A program made the translations under genes and the position numbers. The notes beneath the pieces were generated by a model that saw nothing but the letters and a program-made list of their open reading frames with translations, did no database searches and was not told where the DNA came from. From Rickettsiales bacterium (GTDB lineage Bacteria > Pseudomonadota > Alphaproteobacteria > Rickettsiales > UBA1997), in NCBI GenBank assembly GCA_028040005.1, contig JAOFKK010000022.1, positions 1-13,616 of the forward strand: a stretch of DNA of 13,616 nucleotides. The letters run 5' to 3'. This document shows positions 1-8,206 of this stretch, piece after piece. How positions within the stretch are numbered: position 1 is the first letter of the stretch; every line of letters begins with the position of its first letter.

Positions 1-475
1 AAGATAAAGTCCAAAATACGCCAATTAAGGAAATTAAAATAATTGTAAGTGATAGCGAATTCCAAGGGCTTGCGATTAAAAAAGCCATTACTTGACCAGA
101 TGAAGCTCCTCTTTTATAAAGCTGGCTTCCCACCATCAAAATTCCATGTGAGCATAAATCTAATAATACTCCTCCAATTGTAGCTCTGATTTTACCTTTT
201 ATTCCTTTGCTTTCGCCCAGTATGCTAATAACAAACTCTTTTGGAACTTTTGATAAAATTGCTACAAATATAATTCCTATTAAAACTCCCCACCAAATAG
301 TATTTATTAGTTCAAATACCGAACTAGATAAAATTGTTAACCACTCGATATTTGAGAAATTTTCAGAATATTTCCAAAATCCAATATATAGAATGGAAGA
401 TACAAAAACCGATCCCCATAAAAAATAATCAAATTTCTTTTTGCTTGAATGACAACTTGAGTGTTTTGTATCCAT
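1..475 (-). CDS. ArsP_1/DUF318-type permease, N-terminal part (cut by window edge)
   Basis: This is the first 158 residues of a membrane permease; the rest lies beyond the left edge. The ATG at 475-473 is 8 nt downstream of the DUF2231 gene stop, so it is the last visible gene of the copper operon. A short soluble leader with Cys8 and several His is followed by membrane segments near residues 17-32 and 54-74. A motif at 106-139 (LDLCSHGILMVG, then KRGASSGQVMAFLIASPW) matches the conserved core of the permease family that includes ArsP and the SO_0444-type Cu/Zn efflux proteins. In ArsP-like members as I recall them, the core reads CSCG; here it is CSHG (C108, H110). A role as an inner-membrane metal exporter is inferred from family and context; the substrate is not proven. 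Confidence 0.75.
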   Translation of the reverse strand, partial: MDTKHSSCHSSKKKFDYFLWGSVFVSSILYIGFWKYSENFSNIEWLTILSSSVFELINTIWWGVLIGIIFVAILSKVPKEFVISILGESKGIKGKIRATIGGVLLDLCSHGILMVGSQLYKRGASSGQVMAFLIASPWNSLSLTIILISLIGVFWTLS

Positions 476-483
476 ATTACACT

Positions 484-1035
484 TTAATGCTTATGTTTAC
501 TATGGTCATGATGAGGTAATGTTTTCTTGATTTCCTCTTGACCATGGGAATGACTTCCATGACTGCCATCGCCATGAACTTCTGGTAATGACTTTACTCC
601 TATTCCATGTCTATAAACTACTTCACCTCCTTTATAGGCAGTTACCAATAAAAATCCGCTAGCAATAATAAGAAATAGAATGAAAAAAATATTACAATGA
701 ATTTTATTGCGATAATTAATAATAGACCAAATGAAAGAAATAATAAAAATTATAAATGTCACCAATGCCCAATTGCGGTGATCTGTCATAGCAAAATGGG
801 AAAGGGTGTCATGTACAACTGTATAATAAGCATAAAATCCCATTGCTACTGTTATAATCGTAATAAGAACTCCTAACCATAAATTTACATAGGCTGAATT
901 TATAATTAATTTGTTATAGGATTTATTTTTTAAGAAAATATTGATTATAAATAAAGCTGTCGATACAAGAAGCAAAGCAACTGTAAAATGAACAAATATT
1001 GGATGTAAATTGGGAATTATTTCAATCTTAGTCAT
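484..1035 (-). CDS. DUF2231 membrane protein with His-rich C-terminal tail
   Basis: A 183-residue inner-membrane protein with four predicted helices, about residues 14-35, 44-72, 89-108 and 114-134. The N-terminal LHPIFVHF (H11, H16) and the GGEVVYRHGIGV stretch after helix 4 (H143) are typical of DUF2231 proteins, whose function is not established; conserved His pairs allow a heme or metal role. The last 30 residues carry nine histidines interspersed with Gly, Ser and Lys, a likely metal-binding tail. The start overlaps the stop of the CusF-like gene by 8 nt (ATGACTAA), implying translational coupling. Placement between a metallochaperone and a permease suggests a part in copper or silver handling, but this is inference. 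Confidence 0.8.
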   Translation of the reverse strand: MTKIEIIPNLHPIFVHFTVALLLVSTALFIINIFLKNKSYNKLIINSAYVNLWLGVLITIITVAMGFYAYYTVVHDTLSHFAMTDHRNWALVTFIIFIISFIWSIINYRNKIHCNIFFILFLIIASGFLLVTAYKGGEVVYRHGIGVKSLPEVHGDGSHGSHSHGQEEIKKTLPHHDHSKHKH

Positions 1036-1420
1036 GATGGTGTTTTTCTTTGTGATTCATATGATTATCTGTTTGATGGTGGTTTTTAATTTTAATAATT
1101 CGATATTTTTTATCTTTACCAAGTGCAATATGAAATATAATTTTCTTACCCAACTCAATTGAGTTTAAATCTATATCTTTAGACACATCTAAAACCATTG
1201 TCATTTTTGGCCAATTTAGAGAAGGAATTGGATCGTGGGTTATATTGACAGCATGATTCATTCTACTGATGCTATTAACGATCCCAGTTCCTTTATGATG
1301 TAACTGAGATTTCTCTATGCCATGGTGACTTGTGTTATGATTGTGACTTGTGTTTGATGCTAAAACACTAGATACCTGTATTATCATCCCAAGTGATATT
1401 GCTAAAAATATTTTTTTCAT
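1028..1420 (-). CDS. cusF: CusF-like periplasmic copper/silver-binding protein
   Basis: A 130-residue exported protein with a signal peptide of about 21 residues (MKKIFLAISLGMI..., cleavage near VLAS). The core from about residue 43 to 112 is a CusF-type small beta-barrel: HKGTGIV, then THDPIPSLNWPKMTM. This carries the full CusF ligand set: H62, W70, M73 and M75, corresponding to the His, Trp and two Met that bind Cu(I)/Ag(I) in E. coli CusF. Histidine-rich stretches flank the core (residues 26-42 and 114-129) and are additions relative to the E. coli protein. The ATG lies 7 nt after the cusA stop. Family knowledge: CusF hands periplasmic Cu(I) or Ag(I) to the CusB/CusA pump. Here the gene follows cusA, whereas in E. 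coli the order is CFBA. Confidence 0.9.
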   Translation of the reverse strand: MKKIFLAISLGMIIQVSSVLASNTSHNHNTSHHGIEKSQLHHKGTGIVNSISRMNHAVNITHDPIPSLNWPKMTMVLDVSKDIDLNSIELGKKIIFHIALGKDKKYRIIKIKNHHQTDNHMNHKEKHHHD

Positions 1421-1427
1421 AATTTCT

Positions 1428-4400
1428 CTATTTCTTAAATTTAATTGGTTTAATATTGCTAATACGATAATTCTTTAAATATCCCTTAAAATTTTTTATA
1501 AAATCTTTAGCTTCACCTTTTAATGTTTTTATAGATATTTCTCCTTCCTTATATTTTCTACCTTCCCATAGATAATAAATTGTTGGAACCACTATTAATG
1601 TTGCAATAGTTGTGGTTATAGTACCACCAACAACTGGTAATGCTATGCGACGCATTACATCAGAACCTAATCCGTCAGTAATAAAAATCGGCATCAGTCC
1701 AAATAATAATGTAATATCTGTCATTAAAATTGCTCTTATTCTCAGAGTTGCTCCACTTATTATACATTCTTTTAAGTCCTGAAGAGTTTTAGGTGAGTTA
1801 TTTCTGAATTGCTGATCTAAGTAAATTATCATTATTATAATTGTTTCAGCAGCCACTCCTCCAAGAGCAATGAATCCAACGGAGGCAGCTACAGAAAAAT
1901 TATAATTTGCTAAATATAATGCCCAAATACCACCAATCATAGTAAATGGTAGTGAAAGCATTATAATTAAGGTGCGATCTAGTCTGCCAAAGTGCAGCAT
2001 AAGCAAAACAAATATAATGAGAATTGCTGAAGGAACTGCTATTTTCATCCTATTTTCAGCTTCCTGCATTTGTTCAAATTGACCAGACCAACTAATAGAA
2101 TAACCAGCTGGCAATTTAACCTTATCTTCAATTACTTCCCTGGCGTCATTTACATAAGAGCCAATATCACGATCCTCAATATCTACAAATACCCAACCTG
2201 TAAGTCTGGCATTTTCTGACTTAATCATTGGAGGTCCTTCTATAAATTCAATTGTGGCAATTTCACCAAGTGGAATATGCTGCCCCATTGGTGTTGGCAC
2301 TAAGATATTAGCTAAATCTTCTGCTGATTCCCTAAATTTTCTTTCATATCTAAGCATGATATTATATCTCTCTCTGCCCTGGATGGATTCTGATATTTTC
2401 ATACCACCAAGTGCAGTAGAGATAACATTTTGAAACATTTGTAGATCTATATTTCTTCTCGCTAGCTCATCTCTATTGGGAGTGATCTCAAGATATTTAC
2501 CACCAATAACCCTATCAGCAAAGGCAGATCTTGTGCCTTTTACCTCTTTTATTGCCGCTTCAATATCTAAGCTAACTTTACTTATCTCCCTTAAATTTTC
2601 TCCTGAAATTTTTATTCCTATTGGAGTTCTGATTCCAGTTGAAATCATATCCATACGAATTTTAATTGGATAACCCCAGCTATTGACTAGACCTGGCAAT
2701 TTAACTCTTTTATCTAAATCCTTTACCAGTTTTTCTACTGTCATGCCTTTACGCCACTGGTCTTTTGGTTTTAATTTAATCCAACTTTCAATCATGGAAA
2801 TTGGTGCTGGATCAGTTGCGCTATCAGCTCTTCCAACCTTACCAAATACATGATGAACTTCTGGAGTTTTTTTAATTAAACGATTGGTTTGCGATAAAAT
2901 TTCTTTTGCCTTTGTAATTGAAACTCCAGGTAATGTGGTTGGCATATATAATAGCTCTCCTTCATAAAGAGCAGGCATAAATTCAGTTCCTGTTTTTATG
3001 AGTGGCCATGAGATACTAAGAAGAATAATTGTGGCAATTACGGCGGTTCTATATTTAAACTTTAGGGCCTTTTTTAATAGGGGTGTATAGATTTTGATAA
3101 ACCATTTATTAACTGGATTTTCATCTTCTCTCCTAATTCTACCCTTTATTAACCAAAGCATTAATACAGGAACTACTGTGACAGAAAGGATGGAGGCAAA
3201 AAACATAGCATAGGTTTTGGTAAATGCTAATGGTGAGAATAATCTATATGATTGTCCGGTTAGCGCAAAAACTGGCAGAAATGAAACAGTAATAATTAAA
3301 AGGGAGAAAAATAAACCCGGACCAACTTCTTTTGCGGCTAAAATCACTTGTGCATTTTTTTCAGCAAGAGAACTATTTTTTGGCATATTCGATAATTTCC
3401 GATGAGCATTTTCTACCATAACGACAGAAGCATCAACCATTGCCCCAATCGCAATAGCAATACCTCCGAGTGACATTATGTTAGCAGTAATGCCTTGCAT
3501 AGACATAACTATAAATGCTGCCAAAACTCCAAGAGGCAAGGTGATAATTGCTACGAATGCTGATCTTGCGTGAAGTAGAAATATAAGACAAATAAGGGCT
3601 ACAACAATTCCTTCTTCTATTAATTTATGACTTAAATATTTAACTGCCCCTTCTATTAATGGAGCTCGATCATATACAGATATAATTTCAACACCCTCTG
3701 GTAAACCATTTTTTAATTCTTCTAATCTTTTTTTGATTCCCTTTATGACATTTAAAGCATTTTCTCCAGAACGCATTACTACAACGCCACCCACAACTTC
3801 TCCTTCGCCATTTAATTCAACCACACCTCTACGAAGCTCTGGACCTTCAATAATTCTTGCTACATCTTTAAGTAAAACAGGAGTTCCATTTTTAGCATAT
3901 ACAACAACTTTTTTTAATTCCTCTATATTGGTAACGTAACCTTTGGAGCGAATCATTAACTCCATCTCACCTTGCTCAATAACCCTTCCTCCAACTTCTT
4001 TGCTAGCCGCTTTAACTGCTGTAGTAATTCTATGCAGAGGGACATTGTAAGCACGCAAACGATTTGGATCAACTAGCACCTGATACTCTTTTACAAAACC
4101 ACCAACCGAAGCCACCTCCGATACTCCATCTACCGCTTGCAGTTCAAATTTTAAAAACCAATCTTGTAATGTTCTTAAATAAGCAAGGTCATGTTTTCCT
4201 GTTTTATCTACCAGAGCATATTGATAAATCCAACCAACTCCAGTTGCATCAGGGCCAATTTGTGGTTTAGCATTCTCAGGCAAATCGCCACCAATTTTCG
4301 ATAAAGCCTCAATTACTCTGCTTCTTGCCCAATATTGATCAACATCATCTTCAAAAATTATATAAACAAAAGATGAGCCAAACATTGAATAACCCCTAAC

Positions 4401-4691
4401 ATCCTTTGTTTTTGGCAATCCAAGCATTGTTGTAGACAGTGGATAAGTTACCAAATCTTCAACAATCTGTGGAGATTGACCAGGAAAATCAGTTCTAATA
4501 ATTACTTGCGTATCTGATAGATCAGGGATTGCATCAAGAGGTGTTTTTTTAATAGCAAAAATACCAGCAATTAACAAAGTCAGCATAAAAGCTGTTATCA
4601 ATAGCTTATTATTTACTGACCACTCTATAACGCTTGCAATAAATGATTTTGTTGGATCATGTTTCATAGATTCATTATTAGTGTCCTGCAT
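1428..4691 (-). CDS. cusA: CusA-type heavy-metal efflux RND pump
   Basis: Inner-membrane proton-driven exporter of the HME-RND family, about 1087 residues, close to usual CusA length. From this start, M583 (LLYMPTTLPG), M633 (PISMIESW) and M682 (MDMISTGIR) match the three-methionine Cu(I)/Ag(I) site of E. coli CusA (M573, M623, M672) with a constant offset of ten. The helix-4 motif GAMVDASVVMVEN near 416-428 holds the acidic proton-relay residue. This favours monovalent Cu/Ag over the divalent ions of CzcA. Start choice: the open frame reaches 4718, but the ATG at 4691 has a perfect AGGAGG (4697-4702) with a 5-nt spacer. It overlaps the cusB stop by 14 nt, indicating coupled translation. An ATG at 4667 is the alternative. 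Confidence 0.95.
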   Translation of the reverse strand: MQDTNNESMKHDPTKSFIASVIEWSVNNKLLITAFMLTLLIAGIFAIKKTPLDAIPDLSDTQVIIRTDFPGQSPQIVEDLVTYPLSTTMLGLPKTKDVRGYSMFGSSFVYIIFEDDVDQYWARSRVIEALSKIGGDLPENAKPQIGPDATGVGWIYQYALVDKTGKHDLAYLRTLQDWFLKFELQAVDGVSEVASVGGFVKEYQVLVDPNRLRAYNVPLHRITTAVKAASKEVGGRVIEQGEMELMIRSKGYVTNIEELKKVVVYAKNGTPVLLKDVARIIEGPELRRGVVELNGEGEVVGGVVVMRSGENALNVIKGIKKRLEELKNGLPEGVEIISVYDRAPLIEGAVKYLSHKLIEEGIVVALICLIFLLHARSAFVAIITLPLGVLAAFIVMSMQGITANIMSLGGIAIAIGAMVDASVVMVENAHRKLSNMPKNSSLAEKNAQVILAAKEVGPGLFFSLLIITVSFLPVFALTGQSYRLFSPLAFTKTYAMFFASILSVTVVPVLMLWLIKGRIRREDENPVNKWFIKIYTPLLKKALKFKYRTAVIATIILLSISWPLIKTGTEFMPALYEGELLYMPTTLPGVSITKAKEILSQTNRLIKKTPEVHHVFGKVGRADSATDPAPISMIESWIKLKPKDQWRKGMTVEKLVKDLDKRVKLPGLVNSWGYPIKIRMDMISTGIRTPIGIKISGENLREISKVSLDIEAAIKEVKGTRSAFADRVIGGKYLEITPNRDELARRNIDLQMFQNVISTALGGMKISESIQGRERYNIMLRYERKFRESAEDLANILVPTPMGQHIPLGEIATIEFIEGPPMIKSENARLTGWVFVDIEDRDIGSYVNDAREVIEDKVKLPAGYSISWSGQFEQMQEAENRMKIAVPSAILIIFVLLMLHFGRLDRTLIIMLSLPFTMIGGIWALYLANYNFSVAASVGFIALGGVAAETIIIMIIYLDQQFRNNSPKTLQDLKECIISGATLRIRAILMTDITLLFGLMPIFITDGLGSDVMRRIALPVVGGTITTTIATLIVVPTIYYLWEGRKYKEGEISIKTLKGEAKDFIKNFKGYLKNYRISNIKPIKFKK

Positions 4692-6372
4692 GAGCTCCTC
4701 CTGGATTTGCATTATCATCCATTTCAGGCATTTTATCTTGTCCTTTTTCAGGCCATTCTTGTGGCATCACATGCCCATCTCCATAAGGATTAATTCCTTT
4801 TTCATCTAACTGAATCCATAAATTACCGCTCTCATGATCCATAAATAATTTTAGACCTTTGTCTTTATAATATTCAGGTTTACCAGTTAGCAGCCAAGGC
4901 TTTAAGCTTGTAATTAGACTTGCCAAAGATTCTCTTAATTCTTTTTTAGTAATAGAGTTTTGCGCTTGTAAGATTGATTTTTCTGCCCCTTCTAAAATAA
5001 ATTGTAATTTGGTTCCTCTAAAATTTGGCATTAAATGATCATTTAGTTCTAATGCTGGCATAAGCATTTTTTTGTTTATCTGCTTATCTTGGATTATTAT
5101 TTCGTGTAGATAAATGGCGCTATCTATCAGATGGTTTATCATCGCCATTTGATCATTGCTAACATCAAGCAATGATAATGGAGTTTGTGTTTTTTGCATT
5201 TTACGAAACGATTCACGCAAAGAACTTTCTGAATCTATTAGAAATTGACTGCTTACTACAATATTTTCATCTTCTTTAAGTCCTGACATTATTTGAATTC
5301 TTCCTTTATTGCTTACGCCTGTTTTTACTTGTCTGGACTCAAATCTTCCATTTCCCAAATCTACCACAACATGATCTCCATCTGATGATTTTAAAACCGC
5401 CTCTAAAGGAACTGAGAGGCGCTTTACAGATATGGTTTCAAAACTAACATCGGCATAGCTTCCTGGTCGTAATTTTCCATCCTCATTATTTAAAATTAAT
5501 CTGATCTGTCCAGTTCTACTTGCTTCATCAATTGTTGGATAAATGTAATCTATACGAGCAATTCTTTTTTCATTTGAGATATTAGGAAAGGTTACTTCTG
5601 TCTTCATATTTTTTTTAAGAAATCCCAAATCCTTTTCAGCAACTGAAACATTAATCCATACGCTTGAATAGTCTTGAATTACAGCTAATTGCATTCCTGA
5701 TTTAACATAAGTTCCTTTTCTTATATTAAGTTTACTTACCACGCCATCAACATCAGAATAAAAAGGTATATTCTGTAATTTTTGGCGCCTTTTTTTGATT
5801 TGATTTATGGCTCTATCTTGAACACCTAGTGATTTTAAACGCTTTTTGGATGAAATAATTCTTGATCTTAGGCCAGAAGATATTGCGGCAATATAATCTT
5901 GCTGTGCAGATATAAGATCAGGGCTATATAGGCTAAACAATAATTGATCTTTTTTTACCTCATCCCCAACTGCTGTTACTTTTAATTCTTCTACCCAGCC
6001 ATCAATCCTGCTTGATATGTCATGCTGTATTCTAACATTTGGAGCAACTAAGCCATAACTTCTAACATCATTTCCAAATATGGCAGCTGTAGCTTTCTCT
6101 GTTCTTACGCCAATATTTTGTATTGTTTCAGGAGAAATAGTAATAGCTTTTTTGCTATTATTGGATGATTTGTCCTTAGAGCTATTGATTTTATGATCTG
6201 TTTCTTCTTCTAACAACACCAGATCCATACCGCAGATAGGGCATGATCCCGACTCGGTAGCAATATAATGAGGATGCATTGGACAAGTATATTTTTCTCC
6301 TTCTGCAAATGCCTGACTACTTATTAAAAATAAAACAAATATTACGTTAGTTATTATTTTACTCATACTCAT
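4678..6372 (-). CDS. cusB: CusB-type periplasmic adaptor with N-terminal metal-binding domain
   Basis: Membrane-fusion subunit (564 residues) bridging the RND pump to the outer-membrane channel. Order: signal peptide (1-23); a heavy-metal-binding module with CPMHP (30-34) and CPICGM (44-49); then barrel, lipoyl and hairpin regions (about 78-395), with RIDGWVEEL and VGDEVKKDQLL entering the lipoyl half, DGVVSKLNIRKGTYV leaving it, and LRPGSYADVSFE in the beta-barrel. Residues 400-540 form an extra helical C-terminal domain ending in NLWIQ and INPYGDGHVMP, resembling DUF3347-like tails (tentative), followed by a Met/His-rich end. The N-terminal module probably replaces the metal-binding Met residues at the CusB N terminus. 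The start overlaps the tolC-like stop by 14 nt; a second ATG at 6366 has a better-spaced GGAA and is a realistic alternative. Confidence 0.93.
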   Translation of the reverse strand: MSMSKIITNVIFVLFLISSQAFAEGEKYTCPMHPHYIATESGSCPICGMDLVLLEEETDHKINSSKDKSSNNSKKAITISPETIQNIGVRTEKATAAIFGNDVRSYGLVAPNVRIQHDISSRIDGWVEELKVTAVGDEVKKDQLLFSLYSPDLISAQQDYIAAISSGLRSRIISSKKRLKSLGVQDRAINQIKKRRQKLQNIPFYSDVDGVVSKLNIRKGTYVKSGMQLAVIQDYSSVWINVSVAEKDLGFLKKNMKTEVTFPNISNEKRIARIDYIYPTIDEASRTGQIRLILNNEDGKLRPGSYADVSFETISVKRLSVPLEAVLKSSDGDHVVVDLGNGRFESRQVKTGVSNKGRIQIMSGLKEDENIVVSSQFLIDSESSLRESFRKMQKTQTPLSLLDVSNDQMAMINHLIDSAIYLHEIIIQDKQINKKMLMPALELNDHLMPNFRGTKLQFILEGAEKSILQAQNSITKKELRESLASLITSLKPWLLTGKPEYYKDKGLKLFMDHESGNLWIQLDEKGINPYGDGHVMPQEWPEKGQDKMPEMDDNANPGGAHAGH

Positions 6373-7570
6373 TTTCCATTATTAAGTGACTATTAAATTC
6401 TGCTGATAATTTAGCGTGCTTGCTATAAGAAGTTGCTAGATGAGATTCTATGGTTAGCTTGTCAATTCTAGCATCAAGCACAGATTCCAAATGAGAGCTT
6501 CCTGATTCATAACTTCTTTTGGCAGCTGATATAATTTTATTCATTGATTTTTTCTGCCCCTCTAAAAGAGATATATTATCTTTGGTATAGTTACGCTCAC
6601 TTGCCAGTGACCTCATTCTTTTTGTCCATGACCTCTTAATATTATCGTATGAATATACGGCTTGACTTCTTTCGTGGCTTGCTGCCTGCAATTTTGGCTT
6701 TTGATTCCAATAATACCAAAGAGGTATAGAGACAGTAGCTTGAACAGAAAACCAATCATCACCAGCAAAATTTGCTCCTGCCTCTCTATCTTTATACAAT
6801 GCTTGAACTCCATAATTTGGCCCAAATCCTGCCTCAGCCGCTTTTACAGATTGCCGAGCTGATTCAATGTCTTTTTTGCTGATTAAAATGGGATAAATAT
6901 TCTCTATATTATTTGGTAATTTTGCATTCTTAATTTTAGGCAATGGAAGATTAGGGATTTCTCCAACTAAATTTATAAACTCTTCTTGGATCTCTGTTTT
7001 TTCTACTTGTAAATTATTTAACTTTTGCTCTATTTCAGTTCTTTCTACATCAATTTCTGATAATCTACCATAAACTGATTTTCCAGATTCTAACCTGCCT
7101 CTTAAGTGGTTTTCTAACTCTTTGTAATAAGAGATTTGTTTTTTTAGGATATCTTCAAGTTTTCTTACTTTGTCATATTCATAAAGAGAGCTAATAAAAT
7201 AAGCCTTTAATCTATTTAGAGAATAATCGGCTATTAGCCTTTGTTTTTTAGACAAAACCAACTGTTTGTTTGATTTTGCTTTACGCAAAGAGTATCTAGG
7301 GATTTGCTGTCTAAATCCATAAACTTTTGCTGTTGGTAAAAATTGATTAAAACTTGGATCGGATACAGGAACATTATCAACTCCAACTATTAATTGTGGA
7401 TCAGGTAGACCCATTTCAGAGCTCGCAAGATTTTTATATTTTTTACTATTTTCTAATACAGATTCAATTGCTGGATGCTCCTTCAATTTATTAACATAAG
7501 AATCAAAATCCTCTGCTTTAGCAATATTTGTAAAGAAAAATATGGTGAAGATTGTGATAATTATTTTCAT
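6359..7570 (-). CDS. cusC: TolC-family outer-membrane efflux channel (CusC role)
   Basis: Outer-membrane exit duct of the tripartite pump, 403 residues from the ATG at 7570-7568. The frame extends four codons further to a TTG at 7582, but ATG gives a clean signal peptide (MKIIITIFTIFFFTNIAKA, about 19 residues) and sits 4 nt after the csoR stop. Features of the TolC fold include SEMGLPDPQLIVGVDNVP near the N terminus, long heptad-rich helices (about 105-200 and 300-400) and a repeated second half with GPNYGVQALYKDREAG and VSIPLWYYW. No lipobox cysteine follows the signal peptide, unlike lipidated E. coli CusC. Its stop overlaps the cusB start. Identification as the channel for this pump is firm by context; the symbol is by role. 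Confidence 0.88.
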   Translation of the reverse strand: MKIIITIFTIFFFTNIAKAEDFDSYVNKLKEHPAIESVLENSKKYKNLASSEMGLPDPQLIVGVDNVPVSDPSFNQFLPTAKVYGFRQQIPRYSLRKAKSNKQLVLSKKQRLIADYSLNRLKAYFISSLYEYDKVRKLEDILKKQISYYKELENHLRGRLESGKSVYGRLSEIDVERTEIEQKLNNLQVEKTEIQEEFINLVGEIPNLPLPKIKNAKLPNNIENIYPILISKKDIESARQSVKAAEAGFGPNYGVQALYKDREAGANFAGDDWFSVQATVSIPLWYYWNQKPKLQAASHERSQAVYSYDNIKRSWTKRMRSLASERNYTKDNISLLEGQKKSMNKIISAAKRSYESGSSHLESVLDARIDKLTIESHLATSYSKHAKLSAEFNSHLIMENEYE

Positions 7571-7574
7571 AGAT

Positions 7575-7865
7575 CTAATCAAATCGTTTGAATAAAGTTA
7601 GAAGCTCGTCAATTTTCTTATCTTGCTCTTTAGTATCTTTTGAGTTGAAAGCATTAGTAACACAGGCTTTTAGATGAGATTTAAGAATATTAGCCTCTAA
7701 TGATTTTGCAGCAGAGCTAATAGCCCTAAGTTGTGTTATGATGTCAGGGCAATATCTACGATCTTCGATCATTCTTTTAACCCCTTCTATTTGACCTGAG
7801 ATACGATTTAAACGTGATATTTCTTTGCTGTGATCTGGGTATTTATTATTGCAACAATCAGACAT
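7575..7865 (-). CDS. csoR: CsoR-family copper-sensing transcriptional repressor
   Basis: A 96-residue all-helical DUF156 repressor with the family core RLNRISGQIEGVKRMIEDRRYCPDI. Metal ligands are C39, H64 and C68; the spacings (25 and 4 residues) equal those of the C36-H61-C65 Cu(I) site in Mycobacterium tuberculosis CsoR. The third ligand being Cys rather than His separates it from Ni/Co-sensing RcnR. It lacks a classical DNA-binding motif, as the family does; apo-tetramers bind G/C-tract palindromes and Cu(I) releases them. It is the first gene of the operon, 4 nt before the TolC-like ATG, and a matching palindrome lies within its own promoter, so autoregulation of the whole cluster is likely. 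An MSDCC start adds two extra N-terminal cysteines. No clear Shine-Dalgarno sequence is visible. Confidence 0.92.
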   Translation of the reverse strand: MSDCCNNKYPDHSKEISRLNRISGQIEGVKRMIEDRRYCPDIITQLRAISSAAKSLEANILKSHLKACVTNAFNSKDTKEQDKKIDELLTLFKRFD

Positions 7866-7903
7866 TATATAATGGAATAAGGTTTATTAATTAACTTAAA
7901 CCA

Positions 7904-7932
7904 AATATACCCCTAATGGGTATAAAAGTCAA
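7904..7932 (-). promoter_or_regulatory. Sigma70-like promoter of the csoR-cus operon
   Basis: On the minus strand TTGACT (7932-7927) and TATATT (7909-7904) are separated by exactly 17 nt. This is five of six matches to the -35 consensus and five of six to the -10. Transcription would begin near 7897, giving a leader of about 30 nt before the csoR ATG. It is the only strong promoter visible upstream of the seven-gene cluster. Confidence 0.82.
7906..7924. promoter_or_regulatory. CsoR-type operator palindrome inside the promoter
   Basis: TATACCCCTAATGGGTATA is a 7-bp inverted repeat (TATACCC / GGGTATA) around a 5-nt centre. It has the TACCCC-N4-GGGTA form known for CsoR/RcnR-family operators. 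It lies within the 17-nt spacer and reaches into the -10 box, so a bound repressor would block RNA polymerase. The assignment rests on form and position. Confidence 0.82.
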
Positions 7933-7962
7933 CAAAATAACCTCTAATTTTTCTTTGCTAAT

Positions 7963-8184
7963 TTATTTGCGCATTTTTGATACTAAGAAATTAGTGCTGC
8001 CCATTGTTTCAATAAGTTCATGATTAATCAATTTTACCATCATAGTAAAAGAATGTCTTAGTTTCTCAATTTTGGCTTTTTCTTTTTCAAATTCAGACTC
8101 AAATTTATAGAGAGATTCATTCACCTCTTTCATTTGGGATTTGAATAATTCGAGCTGTTTTTGAAGATTAATTTTATCGGTCAT
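7963..8184 (-). CDS. Small coiled-coil hypothetical protein
   Basis: A 73-residue protein I do not recognise. Residues 1-45 are rich in Glu, Lys, Leu and Phe with heptad spacing (LQKQLELFKSQMKEVNESL), predicting a coiled coil. The C-terminal part (MMVKLINHELIETMGSTNF) is more hydrophobic and may pack as a helix. There is no signal peptide, Cys cluster or known motif. It lies 94 nt downstream of the histidine kinase on the same strand, separated by a hairpin-prone stretch, and just upstream of the cus promoter. It may be a small partner of the kinase or an unrelated orphan. No strong ribosome site is visible. Confidence 0.5.
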   Translation of the reverse strand: MTDKINLQKQLELFKSQMKEVNESLYKFESEFEKEKAKIEKLRHSFTMMVKLINHELIETMGSTNFLVSKMRK

Positions 8185-8206
8185 GGTGATACCAAAAATG
8201 GTTAAT

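Noticed and set aside
207..519. Plus-strand open frames of 73 and 61 codons
   Set aside because: They lie antisense to the permease start and the end of the DUF2231 gene, which have clear family motifs and operon spacing.
2476..4270. Four plus-strand frames of 62-68 codons
   Set aside because: All are antisense shadows of cusA with no protein-like features.
6613..6862. Overlapping frames of 70 and 66 codons on both strands
   Set aside because: Both sit inside the TolC-family gene in other frames and lack any start signal or motif.
7571..7582. TTG start for the TolC-family protein overlapping csoR
   Set aside because: The ATG at 7570 directly precedes a normal signal peptide and fits operon spacing.
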